A stretch of 64,000 nt of DNA from Pseudodesulfovibrio hydrargyri (lineage in GTDB: Bacteria; Desulfobacterota; Desulfovibrionia; Desulfovibrionales; Desulfovibrionaceae), in NCBI RefSeq assembly GCF_001874525.1, contig NZ_LKAQ01000004.1, positions 1,106,937 through 1,170,936 on the forward strand. The letters run 5' to 3'. Under the pieces are notes generated by a model. That model made no database searches. It saw only the letters and a list, made by a program, of their open reading frames with translations, and was not told where the DNA came from. The translations under genes were made by a program, and so were the position numbers. This document shows positions 24,385 to 33,685 of the stretch, in pieces. How positions within the stretch are numbered: the first letter of the stretch is position 1; each line of letters begins with the position of its first letter.

Positions 24385-24480
24385 GGAATGCCTCCGGCGG
24401 GCCCTCGCCGGGCGGCGTCTCCGACGGGCAGAGCGCTGTCCTGCACCCGCTTAAGGCCGAGGGCCTTAAGAATCCCGTGT
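24385..24480 (-). repeat. Composite intergenic repeat, partial copy
   Basis: GCCTCCGGCGGGCCCTCGCC and GCGTCTCCGACGG match the end blocks of the repeat at 7819-7860. Here the central hairpin is a 9-bp perfect stem CTTAAGGCC/GGCCTTAAG with loop GAG (24450-24470). It is in opposite orientation to the fuller copy at 24597. Confidence 0.6.
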
Positions 24481-24596
24481 TCGCTTCGCTCAGGTCCATG
24501 TGATGGCGGAAGGCTGCGACGAGGACGCCTTCCGCCGTTTCCCCTGCCCGAAATCGCGGGTTTTGTTTTTGGGAAATGGCCTGTCGTAATGAGCAT

Positions 24597-24780
24597 TGTC
24601 TCTTTTCAGAAGAAAGAAAACGCCGCAAGACCGCTTTGGCGGGCTCCGCCCGCGCAACAATCCGCCACCCCGCTTCACACCTTCGCCGCAGGCGACATAA
24701 AAAGTTTGGGAGGGTCCAGGAAACCCTTTGAAAAGGGTTTCCTGGCGGGGTCTGGGGCAGCGCCCCAGCCGCCGGAGGCA
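24597..24780 (+). repeat. Composite intergenic repeat, copy 2
   Basis: Blocks in order: CTTTTCAGAAG, AAAACGCCGCAAGACCGC, a spacer, AAAAAGTTTGGGAGGGTCC, a perfect 14-bp hairpin with 2-base loop (24716-24745), a second hairpin CTGGGGC/GCCCCAG (24752-24768) and GCCGCCGGAGGC. It parallels the copy at 7819-8085, and base changes in the 14-bp arms are compensated. With the partial copy it fills the 420-bp gap, in which I see no gene. Confidence 0.75.
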
Positions 24781-24786
24781 TTTCCC

Positions 24787-25689
24787 CTACCGCAACACGT
24801 CGCGCAGGGCGTCGGCCAGGTCCGGGAAGGTGAACTCGAAGCCCGCCTGGGTGAGGCGTTCGGGCAGGGCGAGCTGTCCGGACAGGAGGACCTCTTCGGC
24901 CATCTGGCCGAAGAGCAGGCGCAGGGCGAAGGGTGGGACCGGGGTCTTGTAGGGGCGGTTCAGGATGGTGCCGAGGATGTGGGCGAACTTGGCGAAGTTG
25001 ACCGGATTCGGGGCGCAGAGGTTGTAGGGCCCGCTGGCCTCGGGGTTTTCCATGAGGAAGCGGATGGCCCGGACCTCGTCCTTGAGGTGTATCCAGGAGA
25101 CGCCCTGGAGGCCGGTGCCCGGGGGGCCGCCGAGGTAGTATTTGAAGGGCGGGAGCATGCGCGGGAGCGCGCCGCCGTTGCCCAGGACCATGCCGGTGCG
25201 AAGGATGCAACGCCGGGTGCCCAGTTTTTCGAGGATGGAGGTGGAGGCTTCCCACTGGCGGCAGACGTCGGCCAGGAAGCCGGACCCGGACTCGGCGTAC
25301 TCGTTGACCGGGGAGGTCCCGCGCGGGCCGTAGTAGCCCACGGCCGAGGCCTGGATGAGCACGCCCGGGGCCGCGCCCGTCCGCTCCACGGCCCGGAGGA
25401 TGCGTTCCCCGGCCCGGACCCGGCTCTGGAGGATGCGTTGTTTGCGGTTGCGGGTCCAGCGTCCCCCGGCGATGTTCTCCCCGGCCAGGTTGACCACGGC
25501 GGTATCCGGGCCGAGCAGGTCGGCCCAGCCGTTGTCCCAGGGCATGCCGATGACGCCCCCGTTTTCGAACACGGCGGCGACCTTGCCCGGGTTGCGCGAC
25601 AGGATGAGAATCTCCCAGCCGTGTTCCCTCAGTTCCCGGACCAGTTCCCTGCCGATAAAGCCGGTTCCACCGGCGATTATTGCGCGCAC
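24787..25689 (-). CDS. TIGR01777-family NAD(P)-dependent epimerase (YfcH-like)
   Basis: About 300 residues. The Rossmann motif IAGGTGFIGREL is at the N-terminus; VVNLAGENIAGGRW, IQASAVGYYGPRG and the C-terminal DUF1731 segment (ALPERLTQAGFEFTFPDL) define the family. The reaction is unknown. I prefer a GTG start with AAGGTGA upstream; an ATG 27 bp earlier (25716) is possible. Confidence 0.87.
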   Translation of the reverse strand: MRAIIAGGTGFIGRELVRELREHGWEILILSRNPGKVAAVFENGGVIGMPWDNGWADLLGPDTAVVNLAGENIAGGRWTRNRKQRILQSRVRAGERILRAVERTGAAPGVLIQASAVGYYGPRGTSPVNEYAESGSGFLADVCRQWEASTSILEKLGTRRCILRTGMVLGNGGALPRMLPPFKYYLGGPPGTGLQGVSWIHLKDEVRAIRFLMENPEASGPYNLCAPNPVNFAKFAHILGTILNRPYKTPVPPFALRLLFGQMAEEVLLSGQLALPERLTQAGFEFTFPDLADALRDVLR

Positions 25690-25778
25690 GTATCGTTCAC
25701 CTTGTCTGCATTGCATTGCCGAAGCGTCGTATCCGGGAGGGAGAATACCACGAGTGGATATTCATTGCCAGACACTAA

Positions 25779-25794
25779 AACACTTTAAGGTGTT
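25779..25794. promoter_or_regulatory. Short inverted repeat downstream of the kinase gene
   Basis: AACAC and GTGTT flank TTTAAG in the 165-bp gap between the kinase stop and the epimerase start, both on the minus strand. It might be an operator for the epimerase gene or a weak terminator hairpin. There is no T tract, so neither is firm. Confidence 0.25.
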
Positions 25795-25854
25795 GTACGT
25801 GTTGGGGAAGATCGGGTCGCGAACCGGGCCCGGGCATCGCCGGGGCAGCGGCGG

Positions 25855-28047
25855 CTAGGCGTCGTGCAGTTCGACGATGAAGACCGTGCCCTTGGGGTGG
25901 TTGGAGGCGGCGCGGACCATGCCGCCGTGGTCGGCGATGATGGACCGGACGATGGTCAGGCCCAGGCCGGTGCCGCCTTTCTTCTCGGTGTAGTAGGGCT
26001 CGAACATGCGCGACGAGTCCTTGGGCAGGCCCGGGCCGTTGTCGGCCACGGAGATGGTCACCGTGCCCGCGTCCGCGTCGCGGGCGGCGCTGATCCGGAC
26101 CTCGCCGCCGCGCATGCCCTTGAGGGCCTCGGCCGCGTTGGTGAACAGGTTGATGAGCACCTTGCGGATGCCTTCGCGGTCAAAGGGGAACTCGCCGATG
26201 TCCGACGGCAGGGACAGGTCCCACTTGATCGCCCGGTGGGTGTTGGCGAACATGGCCGTGACCTCTTCGAGCAGCGGGACGAGCCTGTCCGGCCGGGGCT
26301 GGACCTCGGGCAGCTTGGCGTAGGCCGAGAACTCGGTGACCATGTTCTGGAGCCGCTCCACCTGGTTGACGATCAGGCCGGTGCATTCGTTGAAGGTCTT
26401 CTCGCCGATGCTCTCGCCGTACTTGCGCTGCAGCCGCTGTGCCGACAGCTTGATGGGCGTGAGCGGGTTCTTGATCTCGTGGGCGATGCGCCGGGCCACC
26501 TCGCGCCAGGCGGCCAGCCGCTGGATCTTCTCCAGTTCGGTGATATCCTCGAACACGGCCACGTGGCCCGCGTCCCGGCCGCCCACGTTCTTGAGCGAAA
26601 CCACGTTGACCAGGACCTTGATCAGCTTGCCGCGCACGGGCAGGTCGAGCTGGCGCTGCCAGACCCCGCCGGGCTTGGTGGACAGCTGGGCCAGGGCCTC
26701 CTCGACCATGGCCGCGAAGTCGCCGGACAGGAAGCGGTGGGGCATCTTGCCGATGAGGAATTCGCCGGGAATGCCGAGGATGCTCTCGGCAGCGGTGTTG
26801 ACCGTGCCGATGCGCCCTTCGGCGTCCATGGAAATGACGCCCGAGGTGATGTTGTTGAGCACGGCCTCGATGTACTGGCCTCGCCGCTCCAGCTCCTGGT
26901 TCTGCTGGGCCAGCCGCTCGTTGGCCTGCTGCACCGAGTTCTGGCTCTGCTCCAGGTCCTCGGCCATGCGGTTGAAGGACTGGACCAGGAAGCCGAGTTC
27001 GTCGTCGGAGCGGTCCTCCAGGCGCACGGACAGGTCGCCGCGCCCGATGCGCTCGGTGCCCGCGGCCAGGGCCTGGACCGGGGCGGACAGCTCCTTGGCC
27101 AGCCGGAACCCGAACCAGATGGCCCCCAGGATGATGAGCAGGGCCATGACCCCGAGGGTCAGGTAGAGATTCATTTTCCACGGGTACTTGCGGGTCTTGA
27201 GCTTCTTGTACTCGTCCAGGCCGCGCACGATCTGGTCGAGCCGGTGCAGCAGCCCCTGGCCCACGGTCTCGCCGACCACCAGATAGCCGGTCCGGCCCTC
27301 GTCCACCGGGGTCACGCCCAGGACCAGGTCCGAGCCGGGCTTGGGGATGATCGTGGTCCACGAGCGCGGGTCGGCGCGCAGGGACTGCCAGTCGATCTTT
27401 TCCTTGATCTCGGGCCAGGCCTGGCTCCACTGGGCCGAGGCGTGGGTGTTCTGCTCGTTGCCCTCCGGGGTGATGACGCCCACCAGGCTCAGGTCGTACT
27501 CGTCGAACTTGCGGTTCAGGTACTTGTCCATGGCCTTGCCGCCCCAGGCGAACTTGGAGTCCACGATGTCCTTGATCATGACCGCGCCGCGCCGCTCCAG
27601 CCGGTCCTGGGCGGAACCGTAGAAGGCCCGGCCGAGTTCCAGGGCCTGTTCCATGGACTCCTCCACCTGGCCCTTGAACCAGTAGTCCACCGAGGTCTGC
27701 ACGAACTTCACCGAGACCAGGTAGATGAGCACCGTGGGGATGAGCGAAAGGGAGATGAAGGCCAGGACCAGCCGGGTTCGCAGCTTGGACCCGAGCACCC
27801 GGCGGCGGCGTTCCAGGACCAGGCGCACCGCGTTGCGGGCCACGTAGAAGAGCATGGCCAGCAAAAAGACCACGTTCAGGATGAGCAGGTTGAGGATCAG
27901 GTAGTAGTCGCCGCTCAGGTACTTGAGCTCGGCCCAGGTCAGCCCGGCGATGAGGACGATGAAGACGAGCGCGATGATGTATTCGCGCCGGTGCCTTCGT
28001 TGGTCCCGGCTGCTGGTGGGGCTGATGCGGATCGGATCGGGCGTCAC
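25855..28047 (-). CDS. NtrY-like sensor histidine kinase
   Basis: 730 residues. N-terminal membrane helices lie at about 22-40, 48-68 and 95-115, then a periplasmic sensor region and another helix near 275. HAMP, a coiled segment, PAS (AVLNNITSGVISMDAEG) and HisKA with IAHEIKNP (His near 523) follow. The ATPase domain ends the protein, with NAAEA, DNGPGLP and GGTGLGLTIV boxes. This is the NtrY arrangement. GTG start 14 bp after the DUF4390 stop, so the two are cotranscribed, a pairing seen in related bacteria. No response regulator gene is in the window. Confidence 0.9.
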   Translation of the reverse strand: MTPDPIRISPTSSRDQRRHRREYIIALVFIVLIAGLTWAELKYLSGDYYLILNLLILNVVFLLAMLFYVARNAVRLVLERRRRVLGSKLRTRLVLAFISLSLIPTVLIYLVSVKFVQTSVDYWFKGQVEESMEQALELGRAFYGSAQDRLERRGAVMIKDIVDSKFAWGGKAMDKYLNRKFDEYDLSLVGVITPEGNEQNTHASAQWSQAWPEIKEKIDWQSLRADPRSWTTIIPKPGSDLVLGVTPVDEGRTGYLVVGETVGQGLLHRLDQIVRGLDEYKKLKTRKYPWKMNLYLTLGVMALLIILGAIWFGFRLAKELSAPVQALAAGTERIGRGDLSVRLEDRSDDELGFLVQSFNRMAEDLEQSQNSVQQANERLAQQNQELERRGQYIEAVLNNITSGVISMDAEGRIGTVNTAAESILGIPGEFLIGKMPHRFLSGDFAAMVEEALAQLSTKPGGVWQRQLDLPVRGKLIKVLVNVVSLKNVGGRDAGHVAVFEDITELEKIQRLAAWREVARRIAHEIKNPLTPIKLSAQRLQRKYGESIGEKTFNECTGLIVNQVERLQNMVTEFSAYAKLPEVQPRPDRLVPLLEEVTAMFANTHRAIKWDLSLPSDIGEFPFDREGIRKVLINLFTNAAEALKGMRGGEVRISAARDADAGTVTISVADNGPGLPKDSSRMFEPYYTEKKGGTGLGLTIVRSIIADHGGMVRAASNHPKGTVFIVELHDA

Positions 28048-28061
28048 GCGTGGGGCCCCCC

Positions 28062-28649
28062 CTAAAAGGTGAAATCCAGTTGGAAGGCGTTGTCGGCCCC
28101 GGCGTCCCAGGACCAGAAATAGAAGAAGCGCATCATCCCCTCGGGCGCGTCCTCCTCGTTCATGGAGGTGTGCAGGCGCAGGGAGTATTTCCTGCCCCGG
28201 TCGAGCAGGGACCAGGACCCCAGGGTGGCGCCGATGGTCCCCCAGCCCTCGTCCAGGACCGCGCCCAGGTCCTTGCCCCGCAGCGGCGTCTGCCGGTCGG
28301 GCAGGGTCATGACGAACTCGCGGGTCAGCGGGTCGAAACTCAGCCTGCTGCGGAAATGGACCTCGGTGATCTCCCGGTCCAGCCAGTAGTCGCGCGGCTC
28401 CAGCAGGCTGACCTCGCACTTGAGCACCAGCACGGCCCCGTCCTCCAACTCGCCCTTGAGGATCGGCCTGTCCTCGACCACGATGCCGAAGCGAGCCGTG
28501 AGCCGGCCGTTCTCGTTGGCCAGGGTCGGGGCCGTCAGGCTCAGGCTCTGGGCCATGGCCGTTCCCGCCAGGATCAGGACGGCCAGGAACGCGGCCGGAA
28601 AATGGGCGGCCGGGAACGATCCGGCCCGCTTGCGGTCAGGGGTGCGCAT
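28062..28649 (-). CDS. DUF4390 exported protein
   Basis: 195 residues. A signal peptide ends near GTAMAQS, and a beta-rich mature domain follows with KCEVSLLEPRDYWLDREITE and the C-terminal FYFWSWDAGADNAFQLDF. This is the DUF4390 family, found before NtrY-type kinases in several Proteobacteria, which hints at sensing or envelope-stress input. AAGGACA lies before the ATG. It is divergent from the universal stress gene. Confidence 0.82.
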   Translation of the reverse strand: MRTPDRKRAGSFPAAHFPAAFLAVLILAGTAMAQSLSLTAPTLANENGRLTARFGIVVEDRPILKGELEDGAVLVLKCEVSLLEPRDYWLDREITEVHFRSRLSFDPLTREFVMTLPDRQTPLRGKDLGAVLDEGWGTIGATLGSWSLLDRGRKYSLRLHTSMNEEDAPEGMMRFFYFWSWDAGADNAFQLDFTF

Positions 28650-28765
28650 TGTCCTTGAGGATGTATCAGCCCCCGATTTAAAGGACAAGTGCCGGGCCTT
28701 GTCTTTTCCCGGCTCCACGCGGTATGGCTGGTTTCAGGATTGTATCCGTCAACAGGAGTTCCCCC

Positions 28766-29650
28766 GTGCAGAAAGAACTGCTTCTCGCCATCGGCGACGA
28801 CCGCGCCGCCTCCTACAACCTGCGGTTCCTCAAGGACACCTTCGACTCGTTTTGCGACCTCAGGCTGACCCTGTTCTACGCCGCCCCGCGCTCGGCCCTG
28901 TGGGACCGGCAGGAGGCCGGGCTGCCGCTCTCGGACGAGGCGGCCGACCAGATCGTGGCCCACAACAAGGACAGGGGCAAAAAGGCCCTGGAAGACGCCC
29001 GCCGCTGGATCATGGACATCGCCGGATGTGACGGCGAAAATCTCCGCACCAAGGTCGTCCACTCCCGCCTGGGCACGGCCCGGGAACTCATCGCCGAGGC
29101 CCGCGAAGGTTTGTACGACGCGCTCATCCTCGGCCGCAGGGGGTTCTCCTGGTTCGAGGAGATATTCGAAAACTCCGTGTGCCACGAACTGCTGTGGCAG
29201 GACATCGACTTTCCCATCTGGGTCTGCAAGCGCCCGCCCCAGGTCCCGCACCAGAACGTCCTGCTCTGCCTCGACGGTTCGGAACCGGCCCTGCGCATGG
29301 CCGATCACGCCGGGTACATGCTCGCCCAGGAACCGCGTCAGTCCTTCACCCTCTTCCACGTGGCCCAGACAGGCTACGCCGACGTCCGGTCCTCCCGCAT
29401 CTTCGAAGAGGCCCTGGCCATCCTCGGCGAACACGGCATTCCGGAGGAACGCATGGACATCAAGATGGTCACCGGCCGCAACCCGGTCAAGGCCATCCTC
29501 AAGGAGGCCCGCGCCGGACACTACGCCGCCGTGGCCGTGGGCCGGCGCGGCACGGGCTCCCAGACCCGCATGGAAAACCTCTTCCCCAGCACCGTGTCCG
29601 TCAACCTCCTGCGCCAGCTCCAGGAAACCGCGCTGTGGATCAGCAAGTAG
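28766..29650 (+). CDS. Tandem universal stress protein
   Basis: 294 residues, two UspA-like domains. Domain 1 (about 1-150) ends with LILGRRGFSWFEEIFENSVCHEL and domain 2 (about 155-294) with VAVGRRGTGSQTRMENLFPSTVS. Both resemble the ATP-binding G-x2-G-x9-G(S/T) signature, the second more closely. Role in stress physiology; no partner is readable. The start is GTG with CAGGAG upstream. Confidence 0.87.
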   Translation: MQKELLLAIGDDRAASYNLRFLKDTFDSFCDLRLTLFYAAPRSALWDRQEAGLPLSDEAADQIVAHNKDRGKKALEDARRWIMDIAGCDGENLRTKVVHSRLGTARELIAEAREGLYDALILGRRGFSWFEEIFENSVCHELLWQDIDFPIWVCKRPPQVPHQNVLLCLDGSEPALRMADHAGYMLAQEPRQSFTLFHVAQTGYADVRSSRIFEEALAILGEHGIPEERMDIKMVTGRNPVKAILKEARAGHYAAVAVGRRGTGSQTRMENLFPSTVSVNLLRQLQETALWISK

Positions 29651-29676
29651 GGTAGCCCCGCCGGGGCGCCGTCTCC

Positions 29677-31392
29677 CTATCGGGAGGCCACGAACAGGAT
29701 CCGGGATTCGCTGACCTCGACCTCCTCGACCGTTTCGAACAGGGCCTGAAGCTTTTCCCTGATGGCCTTGGGCGTATATCCGCCGTGCCGTTTCGCGTCG
29801 AAGTTGTTGTACACGAAAGGCTCGTCCTTAACGGGCCTGACGTATTCGAAGAGGAGCACGTTCCGGCACAGGGCGTCGGCCTGGGCGACAATCTCATCCA
29901 TGCGCATCCCGGCCGTGAAATACAGGTGGTGGATCAGGGCGAGGTAGGCGACCATCCCGAATTTTTTGTCCGGCTCGAAGAACCCTTTGAGCCGCGACAG
30001 GTCCCAGTAGAACGAGGACACGTTCTGTCCGTTGTCGCGGGCGTAGAGGTACAGCTTGTCCACCAGGCTTTCGGCGGTGTCCAGGGCGACCACGCTCATG
30101 CCGCGCTTGAGGGCGAACAGAGAGTAGCGACCCTTGTTGCAGCCGAGGTCCAGCAGGTCCGCCGGGCGGAACCGTTCGAGCAGCCCGTCGACAATTTTCT
30201 CCTTGGCCGTCTTTCTGTCCAGGTCCTCCAATGCGGCGGACTGGTAGCCCTCGTTGTCCCAGCCGTAGTCGGAATAGACGATCTCCACGTCCTCCACCCA
30301 ACCGCGCATGGCCCGGATGAAGGCCGGGAGGTCCTTGGCGGCAAAGCAGCGCCTGCCCACGTCCGCGAGACTTTTGACCTCGTCCGCGATGGACTGGCCG
30401 CACATGGGCAGGACCTGCCCCAGGGGCAGCCTCTTGCCGAGGCTATCCCGGAATATCTGGTGCTGCGAGGTCTTGACCAGGCTCAGCGGAGCGATCCAGG
30501 AGTCGAGGAACTGGTCCATGAACGGCACCGAGACCGTGGTGGCCTCTCGGGGGCCGATGGAACAGAGGTCCACGAACACGGCCCGCCCGTTGTCGAACAT
30601 GACGTTGCCGCAGTGGCAGTCCTGCAGGGAGTATCCCCGGTCCACGAGCTTTGCCCACAGGTCGAGGAAGAATAGGGCCGCGTCCTTGAACTGGGTCATG
30701 GTCCAGTTGAGATGGGAGTGCGGCAGCAGGGGCTTGTGTTCCACCAGGAGCCGCTCGGGCGTGGACAGTTCGGAAATCCAGGTCTCGACCAAGCCGTTTT
30801 CCTGCAGGAAGGCCATCTCCCGCTCGTCGCGCAACAGGGTGTGGTAGAAGTCGAAATCCTGTTCGCCGATGGTCCGCAGCACCCGTTCGCCCTTAAAGGA
30901 CACGGCCCCGCGCAGGTCGCCGCCGCGCGCTTCCATGGCCGTGCTCCCCGTGGCCGCGCCGTTTTCACTGCCCGCGAACTGTTCCATCCAGATCGCGGGA
31001 TTGAAGAACTCCGTCCGCCAGGGGAAGATCAACTCGGTCTCGGGCGGCAGGGCCCCAGAGATGGTCTTGAGGACCGACAGGTAGTTGGAGGGGCTGACCG
31101 CGATGATGACGAACGGCGGCCACTGGGCCTGCGCCGGATGAAAGACCGGCAGGCCGCAAAATTCCTTCTTGTTGGCCGCGAGGTCGAAGAACCGGTCGAT
31201 CCCTTTTCGGTCCAGGGCCTCATAAATCACCTGCCCCGAGGTCGATGCGCCGTATATTCCGCCCTTGTCGCCGTGCGTGCTCACGGCGTCCCGCAGGACT
31301 TTCGCCAACTGGGACGAATCCACCAGTTGGGGATCGAAGCCTTTCTCGAAGGTCGCGTTGTAGTCGATGTCCAGCAGTGTGATTCGGTTCAT
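29677..31392 (-). CDS. Three-part fusion: Rossmann, kinase-like, methyltransferase
   Basis: 571 residues. Part 1 (~40-125) is a Rossmann-like unit (GGIYGASTSGQ, then FVIIAVSPSNYLSV). Part 2 (~150-345) has a phosphotransferase-like core, QDCHCGNVMFDNG near 260 followed by VFVDLCSIGP, recalling the NoeA-type nodulation proteins. Part 3 (~395-571) is a class I SAM methyltransferase with motif I LLDLGCNKGRYS near 415. Last gene of the glycan operon, 18 bp after a glycosyltransferase. ATG chosen with GGAG upstream. Activity is unknown; glycan or lipid-carrier decoration is the natural guess. Confidence 0.75.
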   Translation of the reverse strand: MNRITLLDIDYNATFEKGFDPQLVDSSQLAKVLRDAVSTHGDKGGIYGASTSGQVIYEALDRKGIDRFFDLAANKKEFCGLPVFHPAQAQWPPFVIIAVSPSNYLSVLKTISGALPPETELIFPWRTEFFNPAIWMEQFAGSENGAATGSTAMEARGGDLRGAVSFKGERVLRTIGEQDFDFYHTLLRDEREMAFLQENGLVETWISELSTPERLLVEHKPLLPHSHLNWTMTQFKDAALFFLDLWAKLVDRGYSLQDCHCGNVMFDNGRAVFVDLCSIGPREATTVSVPFMDQFLDSWIAPLSLVKTSQHQIFRDSLGKRLPLGQVLPMCGQSIADEVKSLADVGRRCFAAKDLPAFIRAMRGWVEDVEIVYSDYGWDNEGYQSAALEDLDRKTAKEKIVDGLLERFRPADLLDLGCNKGRYSLFALKRGMSVVALDTAESLVDKLYLYARDNGQNVSSFYWDLSRLKGFFEPDKKFGMVAYLALIHHLYFTAGMRMDEIVAQADALCRNVLLFEYVRPVKDEPFVYNNFDAKRHGGYTPKAIREKLQALFETVEEVEVSESRILFVASR

Positions 31393-31410
31393 TTGCAACT
31401 CCAGTTTCCT

Positions 31411-32640
31411 TTACGCCGACGTAGCGGCGTGCGTCCGGGCGCACGGGCGCATTCCGCCCACCAGCTCCATCCACCGTTCGCTCAATTGTTGGCCGGTAAA
31501 ATTCTCCAACACATGTTGCCGGGCCGCAACCCCCATGGACCGTGAATTCCGCAGGCAGCGGCCCATGGCCTCGGCCAACCCCGGCCCGGACACGTCCTCG
31601 GACAGGACGCCGTTTTCCCCGGTCGTCACTAGGTCCGGCATGCCGCCCACGGCAAACCCGGCCACGGGCGTGCCGCAGGCCATGGACTCGAGCACCGCGT
31701 TGGGCAGGTTGTCCTCCCGCGCGGGGTGGAGCATGACGTGGGCCGCGCTGTAGACCAGGGACTTGCGCTCCGGGCCGTCCACGAACCCGAGGGGGACCAC
31801 CGATACGCCCGGCCACTCGGGCAAATCGCCGCCCCGGCCCATGACGAGTGCCTGCAGCGGCCCGCATTTCCCCGTCGCCAGCGCCTCAAGCGCCAGGTCG
31901 AACCCTTTGCGGGAATCGGCGAAATCGGCTGCGCACAAGAGGACCGTCCGCCTTGCCGGGTCGATGCCCAACCGCTTGGCGGCGTCCTCGCGCGGCCGGT
32001 ATACGGTTGCGTCCAGGCAGTTGGGGATCACCCTCACTTCGCGTCCCTGCCATATGCCCTTGCGGGCCAATTCGGCCATCCAGCGGGAGGGCGTTACGGC
32101 CGCGAGCTGTTCAGCGGTATGCAGGACGCGTTGTTTCCGGGAAAACTCCCGGGAAATCCGTGATCGGTCCAGAAAGGGGTAGCCGTCCGGCGACGGGCAC
32201 CGCTTCCCGCACGTGTCGGCGTACTCCGGGCAGTTTCCCGGAAAGGCGCACCGGCCGGTGAAGCTCCAGGCGTCGTGCAGGGTCCACACGGTCGGCACCC
32301 GCTTGGCGCATAGTCCGACCATGTTCACGTTCCACCCGACCTTCCCGCCGCCGTGGATGTTGTGCACGGACACCGCGTCGGGCTGAAATTCGTCGAGAAT
32401 CCCGCGCAGGGCCCCGTTGACCTCGTCCTCCAGGGCGGGGACCGGCGTCTCGCTCCAGTCGGCGGTCCGGGCGGAGCGCAGCACGAACCGCTCCCACGGT
32501 CCGGCGGCGGGGCCTTCAACCGGGTCGTTGACGGCCATGCCCAGCTCCACGCCCGCTTCGGCCAGGGCGCGGGCCATGCGGGCCGCGGCAATCGCCGCGC
32601 CCCCCTTGGCTTCGGTGTCCGAGATGAGCAGGACCCTCAC
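31411..32640 (-). CDS. Glycosyltransferase family 4
   Basis: 409 residues, GT-B fold. The N-terminal acceptor domain starts VLLISDTEAKGGAAIAA. The donor site shows DSRKGFDLALEAL and the EDNLPNAVLESMACGTPVAGF loop with the ExxxxG pattern. A Cys-rich insert (CAFPGNCPEYADTCGKRC) near 135-150 is shared with GT4 enzymes for colanic/capsular glycans. GTG start with GGGAGGG upstream; 4 bp from the preceding gene. Confidence 0.88.
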   Translation of the reverse strand: MRVLLISDTEAKGGAAIAAARMARALAEAGVELGMAVNDPVEGPAAGPWERFVLRSARTADWSETPVPALEDEVNGALRGILDEFQPDAVSVHNIHGGGKVGWNVNMVGLCAKRVPTVWTLHDAWSFTGRCAFPGNCPEYADTCGKRCPSPDGYPFLDRSRISREFSRKQRVLHTAEQLAAVTPSRWMAELARKGIWQGREVRVIPNCLDATVYRPREDAAKRLGIDPARRTVLLCAADFADSRKGFDLALEALATGKCGPLQALVMGRGGDLPEWPGVSVVPLGFVDGPERKSLVYSAAHVMLHPAREDNLPNAVLESMACGTPVAGFAVGGMPDLVTTGENGVLSEDVSGPGLAEAMGRCLRNSRSMGVAARQHVLENFTGQQLSERWMELVGGMRPCARTHAATSA

Positions 32641-32643
32641 GGC

Positions 32644-33678
32644 CTAGCCCTCCCAACCGTACCGGGCATAGACGTCCTTCTGGATGGAGGAGACCCGCCG
32701 CCAGTTGAAGCGGTCGGACACCCACTGCCTGACGGCCTCGCTCTTGAGGCGGCGCAGGGAGTCGTCGCGGACCAGCTCCAGGCAGTGCCGGGCCATGGCC
32801 TCGGGATCGCCGTCCGGCGTCACAAGGGCGCACTCCTCGTTTACGTACCCGGTCTCCAGGACCTTGCGGTTGGCCACCACGGGCAGGCCGCTGCACATGG
32901 CCTCGAGCAGGGCCGTGTTGCCCGTGCAGTCGGCCACCGGGAACAGGAACGCGGCCGAGGTCCGGTACAGTTCGAGCAGGTCCTCGGTGGGGATGCCGGT
33001 CAGCAGGGTGACGTCCAGCCCGTCGAACAGGGCATGGTTCTTCGGGGGGGTGACGCAGGCCACCTCCACCTCCGGGGCCTCGGCCTTGATTAGCACGGCG
33101 GCCCGGACCAGGGTGGGGAAATCGCGCAGCCAGTTGCCGACGAACAGGACTCTCGGCACACGGCCTTGCGGTGCGCCGAACGGGAAAAAGGTCTCCTCCA
33201 CGCCCAACGGCACCAGGTGCACCTTGCCCTTGCCGGTGATCTCCTCGAAATATTCGACCTGGTTGGGTGCGATGACGATCACGCCATCGTGCCGCGGAAA
33301 GTGCGACTTGTCCGGGATGATGTCCTCCATCACGGACCGGGGCTGGTGGTAGGTCGCCAGGATGGTGTTGCCGTTCTTGTGCCGGGGCGTCAAGTAGGTC
33401 GCGGATTCGCCGTTGAGGAAATGGACCATTGTCCCGGAGTGTCCAGCCAGATCGGCGATCAGCGACAGTTCACGGCGAAAGGACCGCTCGGCATAGGCGG
33501 TGCGCAGGTTGGGGACGGCTCCGATGGATTGGAAGAATCCGTCCGGCAGGGCTTGGAAACCGCCTTTGGCGGCATCGTACAGGGCGTAGCCGTCAAGGAA
33601 CTCCAGCATATGGTCTATGCTGGACTGGGCGATATGATGTTCCCACCTCTCCGGGACGATCAGCATGCGTTTGGCCAT
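32644..33678 (-). CDS. Glycosyltransferase family 4-like
   Basis: 344 residues, GT-B fold. VLFVGNWLRDFPTLVRAA marks the start of the donor domain, and the AFLFPVADCTGNTALLEAMCSGLPVVANRKVLE segment holds the ExMxxG loop. The N-terminal domain contains HFLNGESATYL. Sugar and acceptor are unknown. It is 8 bp from the GT9 gene upstream. Confidence 0.85.
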   Translation of the reverse strand: MAKRMLIVPERWEHHIAQSSIDHMLEFLDGYALYDAAKGGFQALPDGFFQSIGAVPNLRTAYAERSFRRELSLIADLAGHSGTMVHFLNGESATYLTPRHKNGNTILATYHQPRSVMEDIIPDKSHFPRHDGVIVIAPNQVEYFEEITGKGKVHLVPLGVEETFFPFGAPQGRVPRVLFVGNWLRDFPTLVRAAVLIKAEAPEVEVACVTPPKNHALFDGLDVTLLTGIPTEDLLELYRTSAAFLFPVADCTGNTALLEAMCSGLPVVANRKVLETGYVNEECALVTPDGDPEAMARHCLELVRDDSLRRLKSEAVRQWVSDRFNWRRVSSIQKDVYARYGWEG

Positions 33679-33685
33679 GGCAACC

